Of a stretch of DNA of 64,000 nt, positions 1 to 9,934 are shown piece after piece (position 1 is the first letter of the stretch; each line of letters begins with the position of its first letter). Location of the stretch: assembly GCA_036245525.1 (NCBI GenBank), contig BTPG01000005.1, forward strand, positions 182,018,245 through 182,082,244, in the 5' to 3' direction. A program made the translations under genes and the position numbers. The notes below the pieces were generated by a model. That model was not told where the DNA came from. It saw only the letters and a program-made list of their open reading frames with translations, and ran no database searches. This stretch comes from Semisulcospira habei. Its lineage: Eukaryota; Mollusca; Gastropoda; Semisulcospiridae.

Positions 1-17
1 ATTAACCCTTTGTGTGT

Positions 18-178
18 AGGGTCAGTTGCACGAGTGAGCTTAGTCCTGCGCTAGCCCCTAAACAAGGTGCTGCGCTATAGCTTAAATCCTGCGCCAGCCA
101 CTAAGCAAGGTGTTCTGCTGCAGCGGCGCACCTTGCTTAGTGGCTGACGCAGGACTAAGCTCGCTCACGCAACTGGCC
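18..178. repeat. Family G palindrome
   Basis: Inverted repeat whose arms start with the word CAGTTGCAYGAGTGAGCTTA and close with its reverse complement. Both arms contain the AAGCAAGGTG word, and the left arm holds an internal partial duplication. There are no TTAA ends. Related copies lie at 1952-2280, 8274-8345, 9008-9103 and 62333-62404, and each of the others except 9008-9103 also has family F words beside it, as here at 183-210. Confidence 0.8.
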
Positions 179-285
179 TCAGGTCTGTGATTTTTGCACC
201 TAAAATTCCTTTGTTCCTACAAATCGACCTTTATGTAGACAATTCTCCTTGCAGGCGCCCAGGGAAGGCATTCGCTGAGAAAATG

Positions 286-350
286 AAGTTAGTTAGTTAG
301 TTATTTGGGTTTAACGCCAAGCAGGCAACTAAGGCCATCTCACGGCGGAT
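286..350. repeat. Dispersed repeat fragment with (GTTA)n edge
   Basis: A (GTTA)n run followed by a GGGTTTAACGC-type word and CCATCTCACGGCGG. The same segment occurs inverted at about 30690-30770, where it ends in AACTAACTA. It looks like the 3' end of a SINE or LINE with a GTTA-type tail. Confidence 0.55.
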
Positions 351-379
351 GAGAAAATGAAACTGAAGTGCGCTGTTGT

Positions 380-450
380 GTGATTTTGGACTGTAGGTTC
401 AGGTGCGCGCTGACGTCTGAAAACCGCAAGGTCCAAAATCACAGACCAGC
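380..450. repeat. Degenerate family F palindrome
   Basis: The left side carries GTGTGATTTTGGAC and the right side GTCCAAAATCACAGACCAGC, as in the intact family F hairpins at 40279-40343 and 57028-57092. The centre has diverged. Confidence 0.6.
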
Positions 451-517
451 GCAGAAACAGATTGTTCGAGCGTGTGTGTGTGTTCCCCGAAATAGCCGAT
501 CATGTACACACTGCGTG

Positions 518-560
518 TGGGGGCGGGGGGGTTGGGGGGGAGGGGGAGGGGGGGGGGGGC
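518..560. repeat. G-rich simple repeat
   Basis: Nearly uninterrupted G runs with a few C, T and A breaks. The strand could form G-quadruplexes; no other signal is visible. Confidence 0.8.
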
Positions 561-698
561 AATAGAGGGATTTGTCAAAGCCTGAGGCGGGAAAACCTCC
601 TGACATAGTGTGGTGATCAGGGCGGGCAGCGGTCACTTGTTGGCTCAGTGTTGGCTCAGTGTCTGTCCCTCGCGAATCCGTCGCCGCTATATTGGGGA

Positions 699-959
699 TT
701 AACCCATTTAATCCTCACTCAGTTCCAAATTTTTGAGGTGTCACTTCGAGTCATTCTACCCCAACGCCGAAATCCTTAAATTTTGCCGTTGTCCTCTGAA
801 GACTGCAGTGCAGTGCAGGACACAGATCGACCGTGATAGTTCAAGGGTGATGCCAGAATAGCTTGGCGCCCATAGGCGCCAAGCTATTCTGGCATCTCCC
901 TTGAACCATCATGGTCGATCCTTATCTTGCTGTGGTGTGTCTGGGGTAGAAGGAGTTAA
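699..959. mobile_element. Family A hairpin element (AGAATAG subtype)
   Basis: TTAA lies at 699-702 and 956-959. The core palindrome at 825-920 has arms reading GTTCAAGGGTGATGCCAGAA then TAGCTTGGCGCC, around a CATA loop. The left flank is longer than the right, and the right end shows TGGGGTAGAAGGAG-TTAA. The nearest relative is the copy at 5750-5964. Non-autonomous status is inferred because no coding capacity is present. Confidence 0.75.
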
Positions 960-1779
960 GGACTATTTACCAGTGTGCATGAGATTTGGTATTTCCCGTC
1001 TGTGGCCTCGTGGCATGTGTTAGTTGGACCGTCTCGTGGGCCTGCTAAATGGAGTTGTAAGCCCCTCGAGGCCTGGCTAAGGTTAAGCCCTCAGACCTGG
1101 CATTCTGTATCACTGTCTCTTTCAACTCAGGACGCCATATGCGGGACAGAGACCGACCATTGCAGCTACACGCATGCAGCCCTGGCACGCCGCTGACACA
1201 CGAGCTGGGTCGACCATGATAGACACAGAGTGGTGCCTGGTTAGCGCTAAACTTCAAGCTTAATTGGTTCTTCTTGCTCACATTCCGAAATGTTAGTTAG
1301 ACTGGGGCAGAACCAGAGGAACGTAAACCGACCATGGCCAAAACGCGGCCTCGGCACGGTCATGCAGGAGCTGGGTAGACCATGATCTGGAACATACCTA
1401 TATCAAGGCTTTGGAAGACAGCTCCCAAATTCAGTGCATAGGGCTAGGGAAGTTCCCCGCATTGGCCTAGCACCGTCGGCGCATCAGCCGCCATCTTATG
1501 AGGATAGCATAGTCATCAGATAGTAGCGAAATGGTGTTTCAACACGTTTCTCTCCATGTTTCTTCCTCTTTGGAAGCCAACAAAAACAGATTCTGGTGAG
1601 CGGTTTCCTACAGTGATGGCAAGACTTGCTGTGATTGCTTATAGCACATCAGGACTTTCCTGACATTACAAAAACAGCGATTTCCCTATCAGCGCTTAGT
1701 CCAGCAGTGTCCTCACAAGATGGCCGCCACGACTGGCGTGATGACGTCAGCTTCCCGAGCCCAATATCAAAGTCGTGAT
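960..1779. other. Unassigned intergenic stretch
   Basis: No convincing coding region. A few words such as GACCATGATAGACA and GACCATGATCTGG recall decayed family A arms, but no palindrome can be followed. Confidence 0.4.
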
Positions 1780-1925
1780 CCTGAAGAAAAGGAGACTGCC
1801 AGGAGTGTTAAATGCAGACAACATCCAATGACGAAAAAAAAAACGCGCTCAAAAAAGACAATTACAACACAAAACAGCTGTCTTTGTAAGCGCGTTTTTT
1901 TCGTCGTTGAGATGTCCTCTCAAAG
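1780..1925. repeat. Family K palindrome
   Basis: Arms at 1817-1916 pair GACAACATCCAATGACG with its near complement ending GATGTC, and the stem carries the AACGCGCT/AGCGCGTT word typical of the family (ACACGCTTAGAAAAGACA consensus elsewhere). The preceding AAAAGGAGACTGCC matches the outer end of other K copies. Confidence 0.65.
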
Positions 1926-1951
1926 TCGTAAGGTCCAAAATTAGAGACTTT

Positions 1952-2280
1952 GGGGCCAGTTGCATGAGTGAGATTAGTCCTGCGCCAGCCACTAAGCAAG
2001 GTGCCTCGCTATAGCGTAGCACTTTGCTTAACCGTTTTAGCCCAAAGGTCCCATTTCTCAAATTTTGGAGGTGTTGCTAACGACTATGTACCAGTAGTAG
2101 AGGAGAGGGATTGATCGTGATAATTCAAGGGAAGTGCCAGGTGAGCTTGGCGCCTGAAAGCGCCAAGCTCATCTGGCACTACCCTTGAATTATCATGATC
2201 AATCCATCTCCTGCTGCAGAGTGCCGTTGCTAGAAGGGTTAATGGCTGGCTCAGGACTAAGCGCAGTCATGCAACGGATC
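1952..2280. repeat. Family G palindrome split by a family A element
   Basis: The left arm (1952-2031) and right arm (2243-2280) pair GCCAGTTGCATGAGTGAG with its complement. The family A element at 2028-2242 sits at the TTAA formed by the G word GCTTAGTGGC, so the order of insertion (A into G) can be read directly. Confidence 0.8.
2028..2242. mobile_element. Family A hairpin element inside family G
   Basis: TTAA at 2028-2031 and 2239-2242. The core arms are of the GTGAGCTTGGCGCC/GGCGCCAAGCTCATC subtype, like the copy at 22619. The asymmetric left end has the TTTTGGAGGTGTTGC segment that marks one end of most A copies. Confidence 0.85.
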
Positions 2281-2879
2281 CCAGCACTCCGCAGTGTTAG
2301 CGGTATACTATAAGAAACTATTCTACTTCTAGTTCAGCCAGCGTAGACAAGTGTTAGTATTTTCAACGTTGACCGAGTACTAAATTGAAAATCGCTGTCG
2401 TCAGAAGGAGAATGTGTGCACATAACGATCGACTACACACCTGTAGCTTGAAGCACCGATTGACTTCTCCATAGCAGGAATACAGACATAAATGTTGCAT
2501 GTTCTCGCCTAGGATGCACAAAACCTCTGCCAACCGCAAGGGCCATGGGAATCTGTGTCTCTGATGGTGGAAATGTTCGCTGCTGGAGTTTCTACTTAGT
2601 CTAATGATTTTATCGGTTCAACGCGAGACTTATTGAGTTGATGGATGAATGCATTTTTCTCCCATGTAAATAAGGAAATCCCGCCGTACAGAAACAAGCA
2701 TTTGGCTCCGGAAAAAGCGACCTGCAAGTGTGTGCTGGTCTATGATTTTGGCCACCGCACAAAAGACCCTCGGGTGATCGATGGCTATCCCCGATTCATC
2801 GGATTTCTTTACACAGTTGTACCAGAGCTTATAAATCTCGCCTATAATCAACTCCACGGAATCATTGAAGCGCGTAACA
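2281..2879. other. Unassigned stretch
   Basis: Nothing recognisable except a family F-like word (GTGCTGGTCTATGATTTTGG) at about 2732-2752. Confidence 0.4.
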
Positions 2880-3345
2880 CTGCAAAGCTAACTCACACAA
2901 AATCAACCAATCACTCTTCAAACGAGCCTTACATGCTGAGCTCTTTTTCTGCGGCCCTTGTTGCAACCACAAAGCAACCAATGGGGTTTCATGTAATCCA
3001 TAAATATGGACGTCTTTCTCTTTTCTGCGAGCCTGTCGAACCACAAAAGCAGCCAATCAGACTTCGAATGACCCGTAAGTGCGGAGCATTTTTCTCTTTT
3101 CTGCGGGCCTTTCCAAACCACAAAACAACCAATCAGCCTGCGAATGGTCCGTACGTGTGGAGCTATTTTCTGTTTTCTGCGGGGCTTGCAATACCACAAA
3201 TACAACCAATCAGGCCTCGAGTGATCCATAGGTGTGATGCTATTTTCTGTTTTCTGCGGGGCTTGCAAAACCACAAATACAACCAATCAGGCTTCGAATG
3301 ATCCATAGGTGCGGAGCTACATTTTTTTTTTATTTGTCGCACAGC
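2880..3345. repeat. Degenerate tandem array of a ~77-bp unit with CCAAT words
   Basis: About six diverged units, each with an ACCACAAA-ACAACCAATCAG-type junction followed by TTTTCTGCGGG. The two rightmost units are 77 bp apart (3204 to 3281). The array keeps a reading frame open by chance; the predicted protein changes frame from unit to unit, so I do not call a gene. Confidence 0.8.
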
Positions 3346-3551
3346 GGACCTTGTAAAACCACTCAGAGAAAAGGCAACATCATAAATTGCAAAAATGCCG
3401 AGCAGTGCATTTAGAAGTGATGGCTCCATGGGTGATTGCCCGTGTACAGTTATTGCAGGGGAAATGGATCTGAAAATGGTGTTCGTCACGCTTGAGTCAA
3501 CATTGCTTGACACTCTCCCACAAAACATATTTCATCTCTTCTTTTCCGTCT

Positions 3552-3617
3552 GCAAGAGGCATAGATTTGCATGTGCTCCTGCAGCTGCAGGGGCACATGC
3601 AAATCTATGCCTCTTGC
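3552..3617. mobile_element. Family B hairpin
   Basis: Near-perfect palindrome from GCAAGAGGCATAGATTTGCA to its complement, centred on GCAGCTGC. The variant word TTTGCATGTG is present in both arms, where most copies have CCTCATGAG. Confidence 0.85.
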
Positions 3618-3624
3618 TGATTTA

Positions 3625-4135
3625 AAGGTCACCGTGGTTATATACGTCTACGTTCCTCATACCGAGGACGTCATCTAGGTTAAATCACGCGACTGGAATT
3701 GTCACGAGCCAATTTGCAGCCAATCGAACGTGCTGTAGCAACGCACGAGCGCAAACGAGGGACGAACACGAAAATCTGCGATCTCCGCCACAGAAATCAA
3801 TCTTATTCACATATTGTATTGCTTTAACGATTAGCAATGTATCAGTTCATTCAAATTTACCACCTATGTACAGTTTATGACTAAAAGTGTGTATGTTGGC
3901 AAAACTGCCTCAAAATACTGTTTGCCAAACATTGTTGTGTTGGGATATAGCGGTATCGTTTTAAATTGAAAATGGCAGACAGCAGCCAAGAAATTCAGAT
4001 GAATTGAAACCCGCGCAGATCCACCTAAGCCGGCAAGCAGATCCGCCTGTCACATCCAGTCTCATCTCAAACTTTTCGTGACCTTTCGTGAAAACTGCAG
4101 ACGAGAATCCAAGTGTGGCGGTTTACATTATCTTG
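3625..4135. other. Unassigned stretch
   Basis: No coding region, repeat or hairpin recognised. Confidence 0.4.
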
Positions 4136-4401
4136 TTAACCCATTTAACCCTAACGGCCACGTTTACCTCATTTCGGAGGTGTTAACGAACGACTATGCA
4201 CCACTTGCAGGAGACGGATTGACCATGATAATTCAAGGGTAGTGGTGGATTAGCTTGGCGCATTCAGGCGCCAAGCTAATCCGGCACTACCATTGAATTA
4301 TCATGGTCGGTATATCTCTTGCAACTAACGACTATGCAGCGCTTGCAGGACTAGACGTATTGGCCATGATAATTCAAGGGTGTTGGGGCTAAATGGGTTA
4401 A
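4136..4401. mobile_element. Family A hairpin element with duplicated flank
   Basis: TTAA at 4136-4139 and 4398-4401. The core palindrome carries GATTAGCTTGGCG arms. After the core, a second copy of the ACGACTATGCAnnnCTTGCAGGA flank and another GCCATGATAATTCAAGGGT arm start follow, so part of the element is duplicated before the terminal GGGGCTAAATGGG-TTAA. Confidence 0.8.
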
Positions 4402-4595
4402 TGTCACTAACACGACAGTGAACTTTTCATTTTACTGTTGCACTGAACTGCGACCTTTCGAATGCTGTTGCGGAATAGGGTACATATATGACGATATAAA
4501 AATTAACTCTTCGCTGACATGGAAGACATCTTAATTTGTCCGCTGCATGCCCGTGCCCTTTTCTATGACTGGTTGGCGTCTTTACTGATCTCTCT

Positions 4596-4731
4596 TGTCC
4601 AAGCAGCCGCCGGTACTCAGCGTTATCCCTTAGTAGCGCTTTTTTGGGTCGAGGCGATTCCTGAAGGGATCACCTTGACAAAAAGCGCTACCGACAGCCA
4701 AAGGGTCAAGTACCGGTGGCTGCTTGGACAC
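4596..4731. mobile_element. Family E hairpin inside the loop of a family C hairpin
   Basis: Outer arms pair TGTCCAAGCAGCC with GGTGGCTGCTTGGACA (family C). Between them, about 4620-4708, is a family E palindrome: the word TAGCGCTTTTTTGGGTCGAG pairs with CTTGACAAAAAGCGCTA, around GATTCCTGAAGGGATC. Confidence 0.75.
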
Positions 4732-4769
4732 GAGGAGTTTATTTTCTACGACCTTTGACATTATATTTA

Positions 4770-5447
4770 TTGCGGCGGAGAATACAACTTTGAGTCACAC
4801 GGTGGCTGGCATGACTGGCGTTTGAATCACGCAGTGTAGTTCACTTCGCATGTCCATGCTCTTTTTATATGACTGTTGTGATCTACATTAGTTTGTCTTC
4901 TTGTCATTTTGGCGTAACCCTCTGTACACGCAGCCACCGGTACTGTACACAGTACCGGTGGCTGCATGCACAAAGGGGTTAAATTTTCTTTGAAATGATC
5001 GCGACGAAGAAATGTACCCTACTAGCGGCTCAGGTGACTGCGGCGCAGAATCTTACTCTTTTAAAAATATATGATATAATATATTTTTACTTCAGCAAGA
5101 TGACATACTGCGTATCAGTATTAATGTTCTACGACCTATCACATGATTGTGTCGGAAAATACAACTGTGATTTACGCTAACTCAGGTGACAATGACACCG
5201 TCGCAGAATGCTACCGCGACTTTACTTCATTGAGATGACATCCGTGTCTCCGAGGAGGGTGCAACTGTGATTTACCTAGCTTAGGTGACAAAGTGGCAGA
5301 ATGATACCGTGATTTGACTTCGCCGAGATGATAAATTAGCGCAATAAAAATTTTCTGTGCGTGATCTTTTGCATCAACACGGCGGAGACTGCGACTGTGA
5401 TTTACCTCAGTCAGATGACGGATCAAACGCGACGGAGACTGCTACTG

Positions 5448-5481
<34 letters not shown>

Positions 5482-5500
5482 TCGGCGATATGACACACAA
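4770..5500. repeat. Degenerate ~50-bp tandem repeats with poly(T)
   Basis: Recurrent words (ACTGTGATTTACC, GGTGAC or GATGAC, GGCGGAGACTGC) return about every 50 bases, clearest from 5150 to 5500. A 28-base T run (5451-5478) interrupts the last units. A family C hairpin lies inside the range at 4913-4982. Confidence 0.6.
4913..4982. mobile_element. Family C hairpin
   Basis: Palindrome with arms GCAGCCACCGGTACTGT and ACAGTACCGGTGGCTGC. The right end is AAGGGG-TTAA (4979-4982) and the left end GTAACCCTCTGT, one base away from TTAA. Confidence 0.85.
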
Positions 5501-5749
5501 AACGCATCTTTCATTTCACTTTTACATTGTCTGCGACCTTTTACGCGACGTGGGCGCGCTGTAGAAAATATTGAGTGGAGGTCTAATGGACCGGGAGAAC
5601 GGTAGTTGTTTCACCTCCAGCCTTAACAAAGGGAGGGATGGGGGATGGGGGAGGGAGGGGGGGGGATGATTCGACCTTGATAGCTATGGGGTGGTGTATA
5701 GTGGCATTTGAAGGGAAATCTTTTTTGCTTCCGCAAAATGAAGCTGAAT

Positions 5750-5964
5750 GAACTCATTCTATCCCAGGACCGAAATCTCCAAATGTTGCCGTTGTCCTCT
5801 GAAGACTGTATTGCAGTGCAGGACACAGATCGACCATGATAGTTCAAGGGTGATGCCAGAATAGCTTGGCGCCCATAGGCGCCAAGCTATTCTGGCGTCA
5901 CCCTTGAACTATCATGGTCAATCCTCACCTTGCTGTGGTGTGTCTGGGGTAGAAGGAGTGAAAC
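5750..5964. mobile_element. Family A hairpin, AGAATAG subtype, decayed ends
   Basis: The core arms pair GACCATGATAGTTCAAGGGT through TAGCTTGGCGCC around CATA. Flanks match the 699-959 copy (GCCGTTGTCCTCTGAAGACT on the left, GTGTCTGGGGTAGAAGGAG on the right). The terminal TTAA has mutated on both sides. Confidence 0.75.
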
Positions 5965-6053
5965 AATGACTACCTTGTCGACTGTACCAGATGTCGATCA
6001 TGATACGTGGAGAATAGTGCCTGCTTGGCGCCTATAGGTAAGGGAAGGTCAAG

Positions 6054-6161
6054 GGAGATGGATTGATCATGATACGTGGAGGTAGTGCCTGAATAGCTTG
6101 GCGCCTATAGGCGCCAAGCTATTCAGGTACTACCTCCACGTATCATGATCAATCCATCTCC
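6054..6161. repeat. 108-bp near-perfect palindrome, family A3
   Basis: Arms run GGAGATGGATTGATCATGAT onward to GCGCC, with a TATA loop and then the complement. It shares the AGCTTGGCGCC core with family A, but has ACGTGGAGGTAGTGCCTGAA in place of the usual stem, changed in both arms. Confidence 0.85.
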
Positions 6162-6635
6162 ATGGACATTCCTTAATGCTATATAATATCGACTTTCTGA
6201 AACGTAAAGTAGTGGCTTTAAGGACGATGTGCTAATAAGGCACTACCCAACAACGTTTCATGGTCAGTTCATCTCCCTGAACTTGTCCATAGTGCCTTAT
6301 TACATCGACGTTTATGAATTATGAAACAGTGGTTTGAGAGGCGCTAAACCAATCAGGCGCTTCCACTGGAACTGTCACGGTCAATCCAGTCCGTCCACTT
6401 GTCCATGTTATATATGATATCGACGTTTCTGAAATATGAAATAGAGGCTTATTGGCGTTTAGCGCAGCGAATCAGGCACTACCTCTCTACGTATCGACAT
6501 GCATGTCCAGTGTTTGATTTTCACTGTGTTTGTCTTCAGAGTGAATGCGTGTGTTTCACGTGAGCTTGCGTGTTGGTTCAGTTAGCAGCGCTTTGGGCCG
6601 AGTACCATAATTGGGGGAAGCGCCTATTTAATAAC

Positions 6636-6707
<72 letters not shown>

Positions 6708-7085
6708 CAATAGTAGTAGTAGTATTCGCATTGCCATTCCAATCCACTGAACTTGACTATATTATATAGACATTTCTGAAATATAAAATAGTTTCTTTAG
6801 AGGCACAGCTAATAAGGCACCACCTCTCGAAGTCTCATGTTCAATTCATCTCCTTAAACTTGTCCATAGTGATAATTAAATTGACGTTTCTGAAATATGA
6901 TGATGGTTTTAGGGGCGCGAAGCTCTTCAGGCACTACCCTAGATTTATCATGGGCGATTCACCTCCCTGGCTTTGCATGTAGCGCTAATTATCTTCACGT
7001 TTCTAGAACGAGCAGGCTCCAGGCTGATTAGGCACTTCCCTGTGTCATATCATGGTGGGTCAGTCTCCTTGGGCTTGAACATGGT
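6162..7085. repeat. Cluster of degenerate half-hairpin units with (ATT)n
   Basis: About seven diverged units of very roughly 110-150 bp, each with CTTGTCCATAGT-like, GACGTTTCTGAAATATGAAA-like and AGGCACTACC-like words and a CATGGTCAATCCATC-like segment. A separate piece (about 6500-6740) ending in (ATT)n at 6637-6707 interrupts the series and looks like a SINE or LINE tail. Confidence 0.6.
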
Positions 7086-7267
7086 ACCAAAGATACTATT
7101 AGTGTTTCGTAGTATCTTACTAGCAAAAGCACGCCGAACATACTCTAAACGGTTTACCCAAGGGAACTGACCTCTCAATGACCACCATTACTCACTCTTT
7201 TCCGAAGGTTCAAAACTCATCATCGATTGCGCATGTTCAAATTATTTAGTTGTCGCGGCTGCTCTTG

Positions 7268-7299
7268 TTAACTCATTTGAGACGTGCCGCATGAGTTAA
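7268..7299. mobile_element. Miniature family D derivative
   Basis: Only 32 bp: TTAA, the family D left arm start CTCATTTGAGACGTGCCGC, and ATGAG-TTAA. It looks like an internal deletion of a D element that removed nearly all of one arm. Its right TTAA is also the left TTAA of the next element. Confidence 0.75.
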
Positions 7300-7618
7300 C
7301 CCCTTCGCTGCCAGTGATCACTAATGTTCGCTTCAGAAAAGACACGACGTAGAAAAACACAGATGTAATTGTGACAAAATTAGGTATACAGAACCTAAGG
7401 GTAACAAGAGGCATAAATTCTCATGAGCTCCTGCGGTGAGAGGTCATTCAGGTACCAGCCAGTTGTTTGGATGAGCTCCTACGCGAACTGAGATACGTGG
7501 ATTCGAGAGAGGCATTCAGGCGAGCCATAAAGACCCATCTTTTTCTGTCTGCTACGAATGACTTTGTCGTGTTGAAGTCATCTGTAACTCTATTAGAAGT
7601 AGTGTGTGCATGTGTGTG

Positions 7619-7692
<74 letters not shown>

Positions 7693-7883
7693 CGCGAGCG
7701 CGCGTGCGTGAGTGCGAGTATGAGTCCATAAGCGTAGCATTATTGAATGGTGACTTTATAGCTTCTTTCTAGAGTGCGTTGTATTTTGTTTAGTACTTTT
7801 GTAATTGCGTTTTGTAATTAGTTATTTTGTACAATTAGTTTTGTTAAGCCTAGCTCTATTCTGAGGTTAGGCGCTATACAAGT

Positions 7884-7917
<34 letters not shown>

Positions 7918-7968
7918 GTCCCTTGCAGATGGGTAGCGTTTGCCTTGCCTTGGCAGTTAAGGGGTTAA
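7296..7968. mobile_element. Family B element split by a LINE 3' fragment
   Basis: TTAA at 7296-7299 and 7965-7968. The left side has CCCCTTCGCTGCCAGTG and then the B arm AAGAGGCATAAATTCTCATG at about 7408-7427. The right side has CCTTGCAGATGGGTAGCG and TTGGCAGTTAAGGGG. The interior is occupied by the LINE fragment at about 7447-7918. Confidence 0.65.
7447..7918 (+). mobile_element. LINE 3' end (CR1/L2-like), with (GT)n
   Basis: A short frame reads REAFRRAIKTHLFLSATNDF, the kind of FKxxLKTHLF ending seen at the C-terminus of many CR1/L2-group ORF2 proteins. After a (GT)n run (7601-7690) the segment ends with GGCGCTATACAAGTACTCATT and (ATT)n, a common LINE or SINE tail. Clade assignment is an inference. 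Confidence 0.6.
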
Positions 7969-8273
7969 TATACGACAGGAAAAGGAGGGCTTGAGTTTAT
8001 TCTAAGTAAGTTTTCCCAGGTAAAAATAATGTGTATGTAGTGTGTTTGGCGCACATTATCTGGATCCACGCTTGTGAACTGTGAGATGTTGACTTTCGGA
8101 AGTGAGAGAGAACCGCGCACCAGACAATGCGGGTGAATAGATGTAGCAATCACCTACAGCTGCAGGGTAGTTTTCAGACACTGTATTGTATCTTGATTTT
8201 TCCTTCTCTCTATCGATCCTCTGCTTGCGATACCAGTGTGTGGGCGGGTCTGTGAATTTGGACCTATGGCCAT

Positions 8274-8345
8274 GAGCCAGTTGCATGAGTGAGCTTAGTA
8301 CAGCGCCAGCCACTAAGCTAAGCAAGGACTAAACTCACTAGTGCG
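8274..8345. repeat. Family G palindrome, shortened
   Basis: Starts GCCAGTTGCATGAGTGAGCT and ends in a diverged complement (GGACTAAACTCACTAGTGC). A family F half arm (GGTCTGTGAATTTGGACC) precedes it. Confidence 0.6.
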
Positions 8346-8535
8346 TCTTGTCGCAGCCATGAAGTTCACAATCAATCCATTCAATGGCGTTCACACTGTT
8401 CATACACCCGGACAGTGTGAATTATAAAAATATATATAAGTGTGAATTATATGTTTAAGAGTGCATGCAGAAAAATGCTTTCTTGCTGTCTATGTCACTC
8501 AACCCCTTCACAGCCAGATCACTCGGACGCAGCCA

Positions 8536-9006
8536 TTAACCCATTTAGTCCCGAGTCCCTACAGCAGGAGATTACTGGATTGACCATGATAATTCAAGAG
8601 TAGTGCCAGATTAGCTTGTCGCCTTCAGGCGCCAAGCTAATCTGTCACTACCCTTGAATTATCATGATTGTACATTGATTGTACATTGCTTAACGTCCCG
8701 ACAGCAACAAGGCTTTCTCAGGACGTGCCTGCACTGCTTGTGAAAAAAAAAAAAAAAACAACAGAACATTGAATGTATGTCGCCAGCCGGTCAAATACGT
8801 TAAATAAACCTAACACATGGGGCCTAAATAAAGCTAAGACCATTTAGCAACACACATCCAATATCAAGAGCTACAGGCAGTGCAGACAGGAGGGAGAGTT
8901 TTAAAAAGGCAAATACATGATCAATCCATCCCCTACCACTGGTACATAGTCGTTAGTCGACACCTCCAAAATTTGAGAAATGGGACCTCGGGGCTAAAAG
9001 GGTTAA
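8536..9006. mobile_element. Family A element interrupted by a SINE-like insertion
   Basis: TTAA at 8536-8539 and 9003-9006. The core palindrome (GATTAGCTTGTCGCC and its complement) is complete; the right flank is split by the insertion at 8669-8915 and resumes with ATGATCAATCCATCCCC and GGGGCTAAAAGGG-TTAA. Confidence 0.85.
8669..8915 (-). mobile_element. SINE-like element C, minus strand, 6-bp duplication
   Basis: Read on the minus strand it matches the 3' parts of 45781-46167 and 58977-59334 (CTGCCTGTAGCTCTTGATAT, TTGCTGTCGGGACGTTAA) and ends in repeated GTACAATCAAT. The flanking CATGAT at 8663-8668 and 8916-8921 is the target duplication, taken from the host A arm. Confidence 0.8.
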
Positions 9007-9007
9007 G

Positions 9008-9103
9008 CAAGGCAGTTGCATGAGTGAGCACACTCGTGCTATGGGAGAACACCTTACTTGTTGGTTGACGCAGGACTAAGCTGACCCATGCACCTGGCCC
9101 CTG
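9008..9103. repeat. Family G palindrome
   Basis: Arms GCAGTTGCATGAGTGAGC and GACCCATGCACCTGGCCCC, degenerate in the centre. It directly follows the right TTAA of the A element at 8536-9006. Confidence 0.6.
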
Positions 9104-9496
9104 TACATGGGCAGCTTGCGCACTCGTGTGCTCATTATTTAAAGGCTCAATCCTGCGACTGGTCCCTGGAGCAGTTGGCTTTAAAGTCCAGCATTCACGT
9201 CAGCGCAGGTTTATCCCGACACAGAGTGAGACGTAATCCAGATGACCACCATCAATCTCAGCTTGCAAATGACGTCTCATGAGCGCCTGCAGCCTTCGAG
9301 TCCGGCGTTGTCTTCTCAGCATCAACACCCGCTCAGCTTTATCACCGGGTTCCTTCTGGTAATGCAAATGGCGTCAATCTGAACCAGCAGGTCACAGTAA
9401 CACAGATTGTCATGTGGCCCTGCAGTATGGGTGTTTGTAGCGGATCTGTGCCTTTACTCAAAGTTTAGCATTCAGTGATTCACATCAGACGGCCTC
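9104..9496. other. Unassigned stretch
   Basis: No coding or repeat call beyond scattered words resembling family B. Confidence 0.4.
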
Positions 9497-9592
9497 CCTA
9501 GTAGCAAAACGTCATCAGGCCCATGACGGCCTCAGTGGGCCCCGCGCACAGCCGTGCGGCCGTCCTGGGCCCAAAGACCTTTGCTTATCGGG
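9497..9592. repeat. Family I GC-rich palindrome, diverged
   Basis: AGTAGCAAAACGTCATCAGG pairs loosely with CCAAAGACCTTTGCTTATCG, around a GCGCACAGCCGTGCG centre. The intact relative is at 41944-42052. Confidence 0.65.
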
Positions 9593-9863
9593 ATTATCAA
9601 GTCGCAAGCTTAAGCTGCATCAGCGACTTTCTTCAACCGGATGTAAATGGCGTCGACCTTCGCAGTGAGTGGCTTGGATTCTGAGTCATGAGCCTCTCCA
9701 GCCTGTACAGGGGCTCATTAGAATCTGTGGATATTTCTGTGGTACATTCACTAGGGTTTAGCGTTCTCATCAGCACAGCTTTATCAGGTTCTGCAGCCTT
9801 TTCCTGGATAGTTTCTATTTTTTTGTTAACGGGCCGAATAATGCAAATTTCGTCGATCACTTT

Positions 9864-9931
9864 AACAAGAGGCATAGATTCTCATGAGCCCCTGCATCCT
9901 GCAGGGGCTTATGAGAATCTGTGCTTCTTGC
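9864..9931. mobile_element. Family B hairpin
   Basis: ACAAGAGGCATAGATTCTCA pairs with its complement ending CTTCTTG, around CCCCTGCATCCTGCAGGGG. Two arm mismatches. Confidence 0.8.
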
Positions 9932-9934
9932 AAG

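Noticed and set aside
2645..3301. 218-codon open frame
   Set aside because: It lies over ~77-bp tandem repeats and changes frame from unit to unit; no domain, no codon pattern.
7467..7772. 101-codon frame with a CVCV run
   Set aside because: The (GT)n tract is translated; only the first 45 residues are a LINE C-terminus.
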